Under the pieces are notes generated by a model that saw nothing but the letters and a program-made list of their open reading frames with translations, was not told the origin of the DNA and made no database searches. Of a stretch of DNA of 64,000 bases, positions 46,501 to 55,793 are shown in pieces. Source of the DNA: a virus. Position numbers and translations under genes: made by a program. Every line of letters begins with the position of its first letter. Position 1 is the first letter of the stretch. The stretch lies in IMG/VR virus record IMGVR_UViG_3300025626_000007, positions 1-64,000 of that record; one strand, written 5' to 3'.

Positions 46501-49391
46501 TAGAAGCAGGTGATGCCGCAACTTCATTTGTAAGTGGTACCGCAACTTCTGTTGTACATAATAGTTCTGACCCTGTTCTCATTGGTAGTGAGACAACCGA
46601 AACTCTTGGTGAGTGGGTTGAAGTCGGTCATGTGACTGATGTTGAAACTCTCTATACCGAAACCGTAGAAGTCTCGCGTGAACGTGAAGAAGAAATCTCT
46701 CGTACCGTAATTGACTCTGGGTGGAACAATGATTATTGGAATGGTTGGTATGGTGGTTGGGCTGGTAACTGGGGTGGTTCTTACTTTGGTCTAGGTGGAT
46801 CGGGTTATGGTTATAGTTATTCCATTCCTTGGACACAAGAACAAATTACCACTGATATGTGGGATGTTGTTACTACCGAAACTAGAGACAAAGTTAAAAC
46901 TGTTAACACCTCTACTTACGAAACTACACGTACAATCGAAACTGAAAACGCATATGAGAGTACTACTGACACCACGACTACGACTACTACCTCTAATACA
47001 GTAAACCGTATCGCGAGTGAGTCTACTATCCGTGACGTAGTTGGTAAGAAGATTATTGATGTGTCGGTCATTCCTTTCATGCGTTCAATCGATATTCGAT
47101 TCAAGGCTGAAGGTCTTCGTCCTAATACACAGTACTTCCCATTCTTTGATGGTTCTAATGTATCTTCTTTCTGTAGAGAAGAGACTGATTTCAAGACTTA
47201 TCAAAATAGAAAATACCTAGACTCTAAAAGTACTAGTGATGAAGAAGGGGTACAACGTACTACCCAAGAACATAGTTCTGGTAAGACCAACCTCATATCT
47301 GATGCTGAAGGTACTATCACGGGTTCTTTCGAGGTACCGAACAACCAAGCGATGCGTTTCTATACGGGTCAACGTGAGTTCGCATTACTTGATGTGAATG
47401 TTAACGATTTCTCTGCCGCAATGTCATTCGGTAAAGCGGTGTTCCACTCTAGAGGTGTCCTCGAAGAGTATGAAGATGAAATCGAAGTAACTCGTGTACT
47501 CAAGGTTGTTGGTAATAGTACAACTGATGTTGATAGATCAGTGACTACTAAAAACACCGTATGGACTGAATCTGTAATTTCAACTGAAGTTGCAACTGAT
47601 GTTAAGTCAACCGAAACATACACGACACTTACTGGTGATACAACAACTACCACAGAACATGTGGGCGAAACTTCGGAACTCAATTACCAAAATCAAATCA
47701 CTCCGGTAGATCACGTTACGGATACCACTACTCCTCCAGGCGGTTCTGGAAGTGTTGGTTTCAGTAAAGGTGGTTACCATTATGATAAAAATGTTACTGC
47801 GTATAACGATCATTATACTTACCACGATCCGGTCGCACAGACTTTCTTGATTAAACAGATTGCGGGTGCGTTTATTACTTCGGTTGATGTTTACTTTGCA
47901 ACTAAGTCTTCTAGTGCTCCTGTATTCTGTGAGTTGAGACCTACCGTAAATGGTGTTCCTTCTTCAAGTAAGATTATTGCAACTAAGAAACTGTCTGCTA
48001 GTCAAGTAAATCTTGTTCCTCAAGGATCTAACAACAAACAGATGTTACAGAATGCTACTACATTCTCATTCGATCATCCGGTATTTGTTGCAGGTGGAGA
48101 GTACGCCATTGTACTGAGACCCGGCAACAATGATCCAGATTACAATGTATATGTTGCGACTGTTGGTGAGAGACAATTGAACTCCAACGAAGCATTCATT
48201 TCACAACAAACAACTCTGGGTGGATTCTTTAAGTCTCAGAATGGTAAGTTGTGGGAGCCTTCTTCTGGTCAAGATCTTGCATACAGAATCAACGTTGCTA
48301 GGTTCGAAACTTCTGGTAATGCGATTCTTGAGAATGCAAACATACCTCCGGTGTCTCTGTCTAAAGACCCATTGGTCGTAGATTCTGGATCTGACACTGT
48401 ACGTGTTATGTTCAAAGGTCATGGACTTAGAGATGGAGATAAGACTTGGATTCGTGGTATCGACTCTGCAACTGATTTCGGTAATGGATTGACCGGTGCA
48501 GATGTGAATGGTGTGCGTACTGTTATCGCCTTTGATAACTCGGGTTACACATATCAAGCAACTTCTTCTGCAACTTCACGTAAGTGGTTCGGTGGACAGT
48601 CTGTAACTTCACAGAGAAACTTGAACTACGAAGTGTTGAGACCAGAGATTGATATCAAACAACCAAGTGAGACTAACTATACAATGTCTATTAAGACTAC
48701 TAGTCAGTCTGCATTGGCTGGAAGTCAGACCAGATTCGTCAAAGATGCCTCATATCAAATCATCGAGAACAAGAAGAATAATGAGTTTTCAAATCCTCGT
48801 GCACTTTATAACAGACGTACCGAGAACCTAACCGGTGCAGGTAAACTTGTAGGAGAACGTTCTGCAACTGTACAGGTAACAATGAAGACAACTAACCCAT
48901 ACTTGTCTCCAGTAATTGACTTGCAACGTGCCAAGGTGAATACCATTCACAACTTGATATCTAAACAAGACTCTGCTGCGACTGATGGGTTCAATGTTCC
49001 GTTATCTTATGTCAATGAGTTAAATCCTCTATATGGTACTGAGTCTGCGAAACATGTTACTAAGATAACAACCCTTACGGAAGAGGCTGTTGGTCTGAAG
49101 ATCTTACTTGCTGCGAACAGACCTCCTGAGTCAGATTTCCAAGTTTATTGGAAAACTGCAAGTGCGGGTGACGACATCAAGAGATCTTCATGGAATTTGG
49201 TCAACTCAGAAACTACTTTACCGGTAGATACTAACAGAAACATTTTCCGTGAGTATCGTTATCTTGTCGGTGGTGATGGTGGTACTATGGCACCATTCAC
49301 ACAGTTCCAAGTAAAAATCGTTATGAGATCAACTAATAGTGCGCAAGTACCTAGTTTCCGTGACTTGAGGATTATATCACTGGCAGTATAA
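43518..49391 (+). CDS. giant baseplate/fiber protein, DUF4815-type, 1957 aa
   Basis: The N-terminus SDNYSRILFNAGRALQAREL (about residues 21-40), then TQMQTIIQKEIKRFADNIFQ and KDGVPTKSGGI is the DUF4815 signature of large marine T4-like baseplate proteins. A central helical bundle (MQDINKLEEKVDRLEEMTTL) connects two beta-rich halves. A 37-residue Trp/Tyr/Gly loop lies at residues 1069-1105. The C-terminal half has VGKKIIDVSVIPFMRSIDIR, as in gp10-like proteins. It occupies the place of T4 gp9-gp10 and probably connects the wedge to fibers. Confidence 0.8.
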   Translation: MPNTFTEQTFRSTYKDDHADSDNYSRILFNAGRALQARELTQMQTIIQKEIKRFADNIFQKDGVPTKSGGIAPNNTYAFVKIENDQNNSFDDIAALKGVVLTGANSSIKVKVYEAVASENSDPDTLYVQYLDNPNTQSPSVALTSSAFVTPGEVLSNGSNINLTVQTTNTSTNPAVGFGSQVEVGQSEFYVQGHFVFCPKQNVFLSKYNNNQTADIGFKVVQDVVTVTDTDALYDNQNATPNRSSPGADRYRIRLVLTRRDQIVTGDTFVYFCRIESGQLVDQQSADESFDKVRNHVATRVREINGDFIQKYWKLRVEPNGTNASSTLMLKVDPGTAYIDGFRAATTATRNIPIPKARDTILREEEQIGIDYGNYYYFDSGVGMLDIDTCEEVTLYAGFDGADSAIGTAHIRAITEGTSSLRTGGYTYTRAPLYKAHLFDIFRDNYNYSLRDVKSIKSTTNSHLVNLVQVTGNVGSVVHEPKKNALLFDTPLRRPKSFTDVTLTFMKKYNFTASGTTHTITLTDSGESFVGESDIIVASATEFAPAGITPNIQSGNKDVLFSGLTNGVAYEAIVFVRKTNASAKTKTLTETTVTTSLDSDGKGVNYLALGKSDVYSVERVTLNDSDGADVFTSFLFDAGGRVTHQDDSRLIYSGGGFDSAGQSIFVRFKYLEPSVSGQFFAVNSYDGQLDYLKVPGQKLPDGGILSLRDAIDFRPSTDGSGSFSSGSICPLPVPTDTIITDAEYYLPRADRLVVSKQGELRYITGSSSLNPKYPDVPVDCIDLYKLRLNANTMHTQDLRSTLIPRKGYTMQDINKLEEKVDRLEEMTTLSLLELNTKMMNVLDSAGNDRAKSGFFVDNFKSHSHSQTKSPEYRAAIDKRGKLLRPTFVEDCADLFYDSDHVGQLRTGVFGDFVMLDHTEIAYEAQELASGTENLAPFYVPTIVGNLELSPETDSWKETQKIGETVVGRSSEFDLRHALNWNNSENEWFGVDPSDLEAGDAATSFVSGTATSVVHNSSDPVLIGSETTETLGEWVEVGHVTDVETLYTETVEVSREREEEISRTVIDSGWNNDYWNGWYGGWAGNWGGSYFGLGGSGYGYSYSIPWTQEQITTDMWDVVTTETRDKVKTVNTSTYETTRTIETENAYESTTDTTTTTTTSNTVNRIASESTIRDVVGKKIIDVSVIPFMRSIDIRFKAEGLRPNTQYFPFFDGSNVSSFCREETDFKTYQNRKYLDSKSTSDEEGVQRTTQEHSSGKTNLISDAEGTITGSFEVPNNQAMRFYTGQREFALLDVNVNDFSAAMSFGKAVFHSRGVLEEYEDEIEVTRVLKVVGNSTTDVDRSVTTKNTVWTESVISTEVATDVKSTETYTTLTGDTTTTTEHVGETSELNYQNQITPVDHVTDTTTPPGGSGSVGFSKGGYHYDKNVTAYNDHYTYHDPVAQTFLIKQIAGAFITSVDVYFATKSSSAPVFCELRPTVNGVPSSSKIIATKKLSASQVNLVPQGSNNKQMLQNATTFSFDHPVFVAGGEYAIVLRPGNNDPDYNVYVATVGERQLNSNEAFISQQTTLGGFFKSQNGKLWEPSSGQDLAYRINVARFETSGNAILENANIPPVSLSKDPLVVDSGSDTVRVMFKGHGLRDGDKTWIRGIDSATDFGNGLTGADVNGVRTVIAFDNSGYTYQATSSATSRKWFGGQSVTSQRNLNYEVLRPEIDIKQPSETNYTMSIKTTSQSALAGSQTRFVKDASYQIIENKKNNEFSNPRALYNRRTENLTGAGKLVGERSATVQVTMKTTNPYLSPVIDLQRAKVNTIHNLISKQDSAATDGFNVPLSYVNELNPLYGTESAKHVTKITTLTEEAVGLKILLAANRPPESDFQVYWKTASAGDDIKRSSWNLVNSETTLPVDTNRNIFREYRYLVGGDGGTMAPFTQFQVKIVMRSTNSAQVPSFRDLRIISLAV

Positions 49392-49392
49392 T

Positions 49393-49626
49393 ATGAAAAA
49401 GAGAGAACTGGTACACGTAAAAGATGAACCCGATTTTGCAAGAGATGCAGAATCGGGTGCCATTATTAATATAAATAGAAGTGAAATACAACTTGCACGG
49501 GAACAGAAGAAACTCCGTAAACAAAAGATGCAAGATGAAAAGAATCTTAAAGTAAAGGTTGATAGACTAGAGTCAGATATCCATGATATCAAATCCTTAC
49601 TTTCACAACTAGTAGAGAAACTATAG
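49393..49626 (+). CDS. small coiled-coil protein, 77 aa
   Basis: MKKRELVHVKDEPDFARDAE and then SGAIININRSEIQLAREQKK: a short N-terminal motif I recall from cyanophage proteins (VKNEPxLxRDxxSxAI), followed by a helix with heptads ending in VDRLESDIHDIKSLLSQLVE (about residues 56-75), a trimer-type coiled coil. It may be a small fiber adaptor. A late promoter lies inside it. It starts one base after the preceding stop. Confidence 0.75.
   Translation: MKKRELVHVKDEPDFARDAESGAIININRSEIQLAREQKKLRKQKMQDEKNLKVKVDRLESDIHDIKSLLSQLVEKL
49470..49477 (+). promoter_or_regulatory. possible internal late promoter
   Basis: TATAAATA followed by G, inside the coding sequence at the codons for NINR, 150 bp before the 49627 gene. 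Position in a coding region lowers certainty. Confidence 0.4.
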
Positions 49627-52600
49627 ATGTCAAGACCATTTACGAAACTAAGTGACTCGTTCAAGACAATGCGAGACAACCAGAACACTGTCTCTTATAA
49701 TATTGGCGATCCGGTGGATCTTCTCACTCACGGTGATAGTGATGTGGTCATGGCCATCAACGAAATCGAAAGGGTGTTTGACGCATCTTCCGGTGAAATC
49801 ATTTATCCTACGGGAAATGCCCTCCAAGGGGAAACTCAAACTCGTTTACTAATCAGTACTAATCAAGCAAGTGGTACTGATGTACAATTCAATGTCGGTG
49901 CAAACTTCAACGTTGATGCGGTAGGTGATATTAATTTAGATGCCGGTGGATCTAACATCAACTTCCTTGATGATTCGGTCAGTCGTATTGCATTTACTTT
50001 GGGTGCGACTAACACTGTTGGTGTGACTGGTGTACTTGACCTTGATGTCTCTTCTAATCTCGACATCGATGTGTCTGGTAATACGACTCTTACCTCCACC
50101 GGCACAACTACTATCGAAACAACTACATTCACTGTAGACGCATCCGGAGATGTAATCCTTGATGCAGATGGCGGAAATGTAACTTTCAAAGATGGTGGTG
50201 TCACAGAGTACGACTTTGCTACTGACGGTACAGTTTCTCGTACCGGAAACTTGACATTTGACATCTCGGGTGATATAATCTTCGATGCAGATGGGGCAAA
50301 CATTACATACAAAGATGGTGGTGTTACTCGTATTGCATATACGATGGGTACCACTAACACCGAAACCATAACTGGTAATTATACTCTTGATGTGTCTGGT
50401 AATATTATACTAGATGCGGACGGTGGAAACATCGACCTAAAAGAGAATGGAATATCTAGATTTGAATATGGTTTGGGTTCATCTAACACCGTAGACGTAA
50501 CAGGTAATCTAGCCCAAACCGTCTCAGGTAACTTCTCAGACAGTGTTGGCGGTGCTTATGATATCACCTCAACTGGTGGAATGTCTCATACCACTCTTGG
50601 TACTCTCACCACAACCTCATTGGGACAAACCCATAATGTGACAGGTGACTTCACTGTTGATGCATCCGGAGATATTACTCTCGATGCTGATGGTGGACAA
50701 CTATATCTAACAGATGGTGGTGCCAATAAGGTAACATATAATTTCGGTACGAATCAAGAGATTGATATTGTCGGTTCGTTGATCTTTGATGTTGCCAATG
50801 ATATTGTATTGGATGCCGGTGGTGGTGACATTGACCTCAAACAAGCTGGAACGACTCGTTTTGCTTACGGACTAGGTTCAGCAAATACTTTAGATGTTAC
50901 AGGTACACTCACTACTACTACTTCGGGTAACAACACCCTTACAGTGGCAGGAGATCACTCTGACAGTGCTTCTGGTACTCGTGACATCTCTTCGACTGCC
51001 GGTATCAATATCGACACTCGTGGCCCGATGACGAATACTGCGGGTGGTGCATTCAATCTTGTTACCGAATCAAACATGGGTCTTACCGCTGGTGGTAACC
51101 TAACCGCAGATATTGAGGGTGATATCAACCTTGATGCGAACGGTGGTAATGTTACACTTAAAGATAATGGTGCAGTAAGATTTGATTTCCAGATGGGTGC
51201 GAATCAAGAGATTGACGTACCCACCGGCAACTTAACTGTCGATGTGGCAGGTGATATAGTACTGGATGCAGGTGGAAACGATATAGACCTGAAAGGTGCG
51301 GGAACAACTCGTTTCGCATATGGTCTAGGTGCATCGAACACATTGGACGTAACTGGTAATCTTGCACAAACAGTATCAGGTAACCAGTCTGACAGTGTTG
51401 GAGGTACTTACTCAGTTACTTCTATTGGTGCAATGTCTCATACTACTTTGGGTACATTGACCACAACATCATTGGGACAAACCCATACAGCAGACGGTAA
51501 TTACTTGATCGATGTTTCTGGTGATATTACACTTGACGCAGATGGAAACGACATTTACTTCAAAGACGGTGCATCCACACGCATCCGTCATCAATTAGGT
51601 GCAACAAACAACATCACTGTTACCGGAGATTATAATATATCGGTAAGTGATTCTGCATCTTTGTCTACTACAAATGGTTATAGTCTAACTATTGGTGGTT
51701 CGGTAAAAGAGAATATTACTGTAAACAAAACTACTACTGTTGGTGGCACATTAGTAAATGCCATCATCGGTGCATTAAATGATAGTGCGGACTCGTATGG
51801 TCTGACTACTACAGGTAATATTATACAGACTGCCGGTGGGTCTACATCTACTACCGCAGGAACAACTGCAACCATCAATGCAGGAACAGATATTCTTCTT
51901 GATGCATCTGGAGATATTACTCTCGATGCTGATGGTGCGGACATCTACTTCAAGGATGGCGGTGTAACTAAGTTCACCTATAACCTTGGTGCAAACCAAG
52001 AAGTTGATGTTGTAGGAAATCTGACGTATGATGTCTCCGGTGATATTACACTTGATGCAGACGGTGGTGACATATATCTCAAGGATGCAGGAACTCAGTT
52101 TGGTCGTTTACAGAACAGCAGTAATCAACTAGATATCTGGTCTGGATCTACTCTTGCAATCGAAATGGATTCAAGTAAGGTAGAGATTCATGGTCGTGCA
52201 TTCTACACTGACGAAGATCTAGACACTACCGCACAAGATGTTGCGGGTGGTATCAATGAACTTCATTTGCAACTAGATAGTGCAGTTGGCGAGATAGAGT
52301 CCGAGAAACTTATAACCCGTGCGCATCTGGACATTATACAGTCCGGTGGTACAACTGCGAACATGTCAGGAACAGGTATCTCTACACTGGATACAACAAG
52401 TAAGTTTATTGTTCCGGCTATCAATGAGATCCACACACAGTTGGATAGTGCAGTTGGTGAGATTGAAGTTGTAAAGGGTAGAGTCACAAGTAATGACACG
52501 GACATTCTTAACTTGAGTAATCGAGTAGGACAGTTGAATCAACTTGATAGTTCTGCGCCAGGCAACTTCTTTGAAGGTATAAATAATGATAGTATTGTTA

Positions 52601-52668
52601 AAGCGTTAAATGAACTGGCATCTAGAACTGTCTTAATCTATGACGAAAACGGTACTCTTCTAAACTAA
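49627..52668 (+). CDS. repeat-rich tail fiber-like protein, 1013 aa
   Basis: MSRPFTKLSDSFKTMRDNQN is a common start of marine phage fiber proteins. About residues 95-850 hold eleven copies of a unit of roughly 35 residues: DITLDADGGDIYLKDGG, then a TRFxYxLG segment and NTLDVTG, separated by variable spacers (SQTV-SGNxSDSVGG, THTTLGTLTTTSLGQTH). The pattern is that of a parallel beta-helix or trimeric beta-prism fiber. The C-terminal part has helical segments (GINELHLQLDSAVGEIE, twice). It ends RTVLIYDENGTLLN. Likely a long tail fiber or whisker-like component. Confidence 0.75.
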   Translation: MSRPFTKLSDSFKTMRDNQNTVSYNIGDPVDLLTHGDSDVVMAINEIERVFDASSGEIIYPTGNALQGETQTRLLISTNQASGTDVQFNVGANFNVDAVGDINLDAGGSNINFLDDSVSRIAFTLGATNTVGVTGVLDLDVSSNLDIDVSGNTTLTSTGTTTIETTTFTVDASGDVILDADGGNVTFKDGGVTEYDFATDGTVSRTGNLTFDISGDIIFDADGANITYKDGGVTRIAYTMGTTNTETITGNYTLDVSGNIILDADGGNIDLKENGISRFEYGLGSSNTVDVTGNLAQTVSGNFSDSVGGAYDITSTGGMSHTTLGTLTTTSLGQTHNVTGDFTVDASGDITLDADGGQLYLTDGGANKVTYNFGTNQEIDIVGSLIFDVANDIVLDAGGGDIDLKQAGTTRFAYGLGSANTLDVTGTLTTTTSGNNTLTVAGDHSDSASGTRDISSTAGINIDTRGPMTNTAGGAFNLVTESNMGLTAGGNLTADIEGDINLDANGGNVTLKDNGAVRFDFQMGANQEIDVPTGNLTVDVAGDIVLDAGGNDIDLKGAGTTRFAYGLGASNTLDVTGNLAQTVSGNQSDSVGGTYSVTSIGAMSHTTLGTLTTTSLGQTHTADGNYLIDVSGDITLDADGNDIYFKDGASTRIRHQLGATNNITVTGDYNISVSDSASLSTTNGYSLTIGGSVKENITVNKTTTVGGTLVNAIIGALNDSADSYGLTTTGNIIQTAGGSTSTTAGTTATINAGTDILLDASGDITLDADGADIYFKDGGVTKFTYNLGANQEVDVVGNLTYDVSGDITLDADGGDIYLKDAGTQFGRLQNSSNQLDIWSGSTLAIEMDSSKVEIHGRAFYTDEDLDTTAQDVAGGINELHLQLDSAVGEIESEKLITRAHLDIIQSGGTTANMSGTGISTLDTTSKFIVPAINEIHTQLDSAVGEIEVVKGRVTSNDTDILNLSNRVGQLNQLDSSAPGNFFEGINNDSIVKALNELASRTVLIYDENGTLLN

Positions 52669-52682
52669 TAGTAGGAAAGAGA

Positions 52683-55600
52683 ATGTCAGATAATAAGACA
52701 TTACCGTTAAAATTAAAAGACATTAATGGTAATCTCCAACAGATAAATGCAACCGAGAAAAATTATGTTGCCTACCTCGCAGGACTACAGAACGCAATTG
52801 CGGACAGTAGCGATGTAGGGCTTCTTACGCTCAGTGCAAGTGGAAATAGGTCTCTTGGGTCTCTGACGGATACCTATTATCCAGAACCCGTTGGAACTCA
52901 TCCATATAATGCCCAATCGGTTATTACCACCACAACAAATTTATATCAGATCAATGGTACCGCACTAGAGAATGATAGTGATTGGAGAAAACCAGTCGGA
53001 CATTATGAAAGTAATGTATATGAAATGTCGGATAATGATCTGAACACTTTCATCGATGATATCAATGGTCGTATCGCACTATCTGACTATCCAGGCTCTC
53101 TCAAGTTGTCTTCGACCAGACCTAGTGCAGACTATGACATTCTAGTCCCTAGTGTTTTGCATGATCAACGTGCTGACTCTTCGGGGAACCCATATACTGT
53201 AAATGACTATAGTATATGGCGTAGAACTGCAATGACTGCTCCAACTTCGGTCACTCTCGCGGGACTGAAGAGAAGTAGTGGCGACTCTGGTACTTATGAA
53301 GGATTACAAGCATTAACAAATCGTCAAGTTCAAGTGACTATTGGTCAACGTGCAAAGACTAGACGTGCAATTGATGGTGCGGTCGGATCATATGAACTTA
53401 GAACTTCTTCGCAGGGTATACCTGTCGGTGGTACTTGGAAGAATGTAGGTAGTGCTGCAAACACCATTCGTGTTGTCAGTGAACAGAACTATACTCGCAC
53501 ACGAGCATCTTTATACACGAGAACTAGACCTTCGGCTTACGCTGATGATTACACTCGCACAGGGACAGTTTCATATGCAGGCAACTATACTGGAAATTAC
53601 ACCAGAGACTTTATAGGAGACTATACCAGAGAATTTACGGGCAATTATACCGGTGATTATACTGGCGACTATGGTAGAACTTTTGTCGGAGACTATTCTA
53701 GAGACTTTGCAGGCAACTATATTGGAAATTACACAGGTAACTTCAATCGCAACTTTTCACGTACCTTTTTTAGAGATTTCATAGCGACACGTATCAGTTC
53801 ATTTGCCGGTGAATTTATAGGCAATTATACCGGAGCCTTCACACGGACTCGGGAATCGACTTATAGTAGATTCCGTTCATCTAGTTATTCCAGAGACTTT
53901 GCAGGCGAATATACTAGATTGTTTCTTGGCAACTATGCTGGTAACTATGTAGGTGAATACACACGCATCTCGACACGTGATAGACAATCTACCTATACCC
54001 GAACAAGAATAGTAAGTAGAAATTCCAGTTACACTGGCGATTATACCAGATTTTTCTCTGGACAATATTCACGTGACTTCACTAGAATTAGGGCATCAAC
54101 TTACACTGGCAATTACTCCAGACTTTTCTCTGGACAATATTCACGTGACTTCACTAGAATTAGGGAATCAACTTACACTGGCAATTATACTGCCACATAT
54201 ATTGGTAACTATGCACGTGACTTCACTAGAGATAGAGGTTCTTCATACTCCAGAAGTTTCATTGGTAACTATGCACGTGACTTCACTAGAGATAGAAGTT
54301 CTTCATACTCCAGAAGCTTCATAGGTAACTTTTCACGTGACTTCACAAGAGATAGAATTTCTACATATAATAGAAACTTCAGCAGAACTCGTTTCTCAAC
54401 ATATATTGGCAACTTCACTCGAATATTAAACTCTACACGCACTTCGACATCCACATATGGTGCTGTTAGAGTAAGTAATTATACTCGAATCCGTTCATCA
54501 CTCCTAAAAGCTTCTGTATACTATACTGGTGATTACACAAGAGACTTTGTGGGTGCTGGTTATTTAGGAGTGCCGGGGGCAACATATACTCTTAACCGTA
54601 CATCTACTTTTGCGGGATTTACGTATTATACCAGATTAGACAAATCGGGTGGTACACTTGCCTTTGCTGGCCCTGCTACGTATACCGGTGACTTTATAAC
54701 TACTAGGACGGTTCCTTCATACATTGGTGATTACACAAGAGTCAGTTCATATTTGCAGGGATTCACTCGCGAATTTACTAGGACTCGGGTATCTACTTAT
54801 TCTAGAGAGTTTGCTGGGGAATACTCAAGAAACTTCGAAAGAGCCAGAGTATCAAGTTATAATAGATTGTTTGTTGGCGAATACTCAAGAAACTATGAAA
54901 GAACTAGAAATTCGAATTACAACAGATCGTTTGCTGGGGAATACTCAAGAAACTTTACCAGAAATAGAGATTCTAGTTACATAAGAGTTAGATCTTCTAC
55001 TTTTGCGGGAGAATATGCGAGGGACTTTACCAGAAATAGAGATTCTAGTTACATAAGAGTTAGGTCTTCTACTTTCTCGGGACAATATGCAAGAGACTTT
55101 ACCCGAGAAAGAAACAGTAATTATATACGGACTAGGGTTTCACTCTATACTGGTAACTATACCGGTGAATATACGAGAGACTTTGCCGGTAACTATACCG
55201 GTGATTATGCAGGTCTATTTACCAGAGTTAGTTTAAATGATCGTTATTCGACATATATCAGAACTCGGGTATCGTCTTACCTTAAAGCGTTTGCTGGGAA
55301 TTATACAAGAGACTTTGCCGGTAACTATACCGGAGATTTCCTACGAATATCAACCAGAACAAGGTTCGATTCTTTCAGTAGAACTCGGGCTTCGTCATAC
55401 ATAACTTTGAGAGCATCTACATACGTTGGAGTTTATGCTGCGGATTATGTCGGTGATTATACTGGTGAGTTTACCAGAGATAGAAACTCCAACTATACCC
55501 GAGAAAGAAACAGTAATTATATAAGAAATCGTGGGTCTACATATACCAGAACTAGAGGATCTTCATATACTAGAGAGTCTACTCGAACAAGTACTGTAGA

Positions 55601-55745
55601 TTTTGGCGGCAACTATATTGGTAATTATAGTAGAAACTTTGCCGGTAATTATTCCAGAGACTTTGTAGGAGACTACGTGGGTCAGACTATTAGGGATACT
55701 ACATTCTCAGTTGAAACATATACTCTGTATGTAAGAACCGCATAA
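52683..55745 (+). CDS. tetrapeptide-repeat fiber protein A, 1020 aa
   Basis: Residues 1-269 are a globular head (LPLKLKDINGNLQQINATEK, later ALSDYPGSLKLSSTRPSADY) shared with the 55794 protein. Residues 270-1000 are tetrapeptide repeats of the form [Y/F]-x-[G/R]-[N/D/T/E], as in YTGNYTRDFIGDYTREF, mixed with YTRTRxSx octets. The last residues (ETYTLYVRTA) are also shared with the paralogue. Such a regular aromatic ladder suggests a long beta-solenoid or trimeric beta-fiber. A distal tail fiber is likely; the family is known to me only as an uncharacterised structural type in marine phages. Confidence 0.7.
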   Translation: MSDNKTLPLKLKDINGNLQQINATEKNYVAYLAGLQNAIADSSDVGLLTLSASGNRSLGSLTDTYYPEPVGTHPYNAQSVITTTTNLYQINGTALENDSDWRKPVGHYESNVYEMSDNDLNTFIDDINGRIALSDYPGSLKLSSTRPSADYDILVPSVLHDQRADSSGNPYTVNDYSIWRRTAMTAPTSVTLAGLKRSSGDSGTYEGLQALTNRQVQVTIGQRAKTRRAIDGAVGSYELRTSSQGIPVGGTWKNVGSAANTIRVVSEQNYTRTRASLYTRTRPSAYADDYTRTGTVSYAGNYTGNYTRDFIGDYTREFTGNYTGDYTGDYGRTFVGDYSRDFAGNYIGNYTGNFNRNFSRTFFRDFIATRISSFAGEFIGNYTGAFTRTRESTYSRFRSSSYSRDFAGEYTRLFLGNYAGNYVGEYTRISTRDRQSTYTRTRIVSRNSSYTGDYTRFFSGQYSRDFTRIRASTYTGNYSRLFSGQYSRDFTRIRESTYTGNYTATYIGNYARDFTRDRGSSYSRSFIGNYARDFTRDRSSSYSRSFIGNFSRDFTRDRISTYNRNFSRTRFSTYIGNFTRILNSTRTSTSTYGAVRVSNYTRIRSSLLKASVYYTGDYTRDFVGAGYLGVPGATYTLNRTSTFAGFTYYTRLDKSGGTLAFAGPATYTGDFITTRTVPSYIGDYTRVSSYLQGFTREFTRTRVSTYSREFAGEYSRNFERARVSSYNRLFVGEYSRNYERTRNSNYNRSFAGEYSRNFTRNRDSSYIRVRSSTFAGEYARDFTRNRDSSYIRVRSSTFSGQYARDFTRERNSNYIRTRVSLYTGNYTGEYTRDFAGNYTGDYAGLFTRVSLNDRYSTYIRTRVSSYLKAFAGNYTRDFAGNYTGDFLRISTRTRFDSFSRTRASSYITLRASTYVGVYAADYVGDYTGEFTRDRNSNYTRERNSNYIRNRGSTYTRTRGSSYTRESTRTSTVDFGGNYIGNYSRNFAGNYSRDFVGDYVGQTIRDTTFSVETYTLYVRTA
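53490..55683 (+). repeat. 12-bp-based tetrapeptide repeat array (fiber A)
   Basis: About 180 tetrads. Synonymous codons vary freely in most units, so they are old, but blocks are freshly duplicated: two 72-bp units at 54052 and 54124, three 60-bp units at 54201, 54261 and 54321, and two 72-bp units at 54961 and 55033. All are multiples of 12 bp, preserving the register. Confidence 0.85.
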
Positions 55746-55747
55746 AT

Positions 55748-55771
55748 AAACTTATAAATAGAAATAAGTTT
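55748..55771 (+). other. stem-loop enclosing a late promoter
   Basis: AAACTTA / TAAGTTT, a 7-bp stem with a 10-base loop; TATAAATA at 55753-55760 straddles the left arm and loop, immediately after the fiber A stop. CATAAATA at 55741 lies just before. Confidence 0.55.
55753..55760 (+). promoter_or_regulatory. T4-type late promoter
   Basis: TATAAATA followed by G, 34 bp before the GTG start of fiber B. Confidence 0.7.
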
Positions 55772-55793
55772 AATAAATTAGAGAAGTGAATTT

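Noticed and set aside
49863-50369. 168-residue minus-strand open frame
   Set aside because: Shadow of the DITLDADGG repeats on the other strand; it repeats with the same period.
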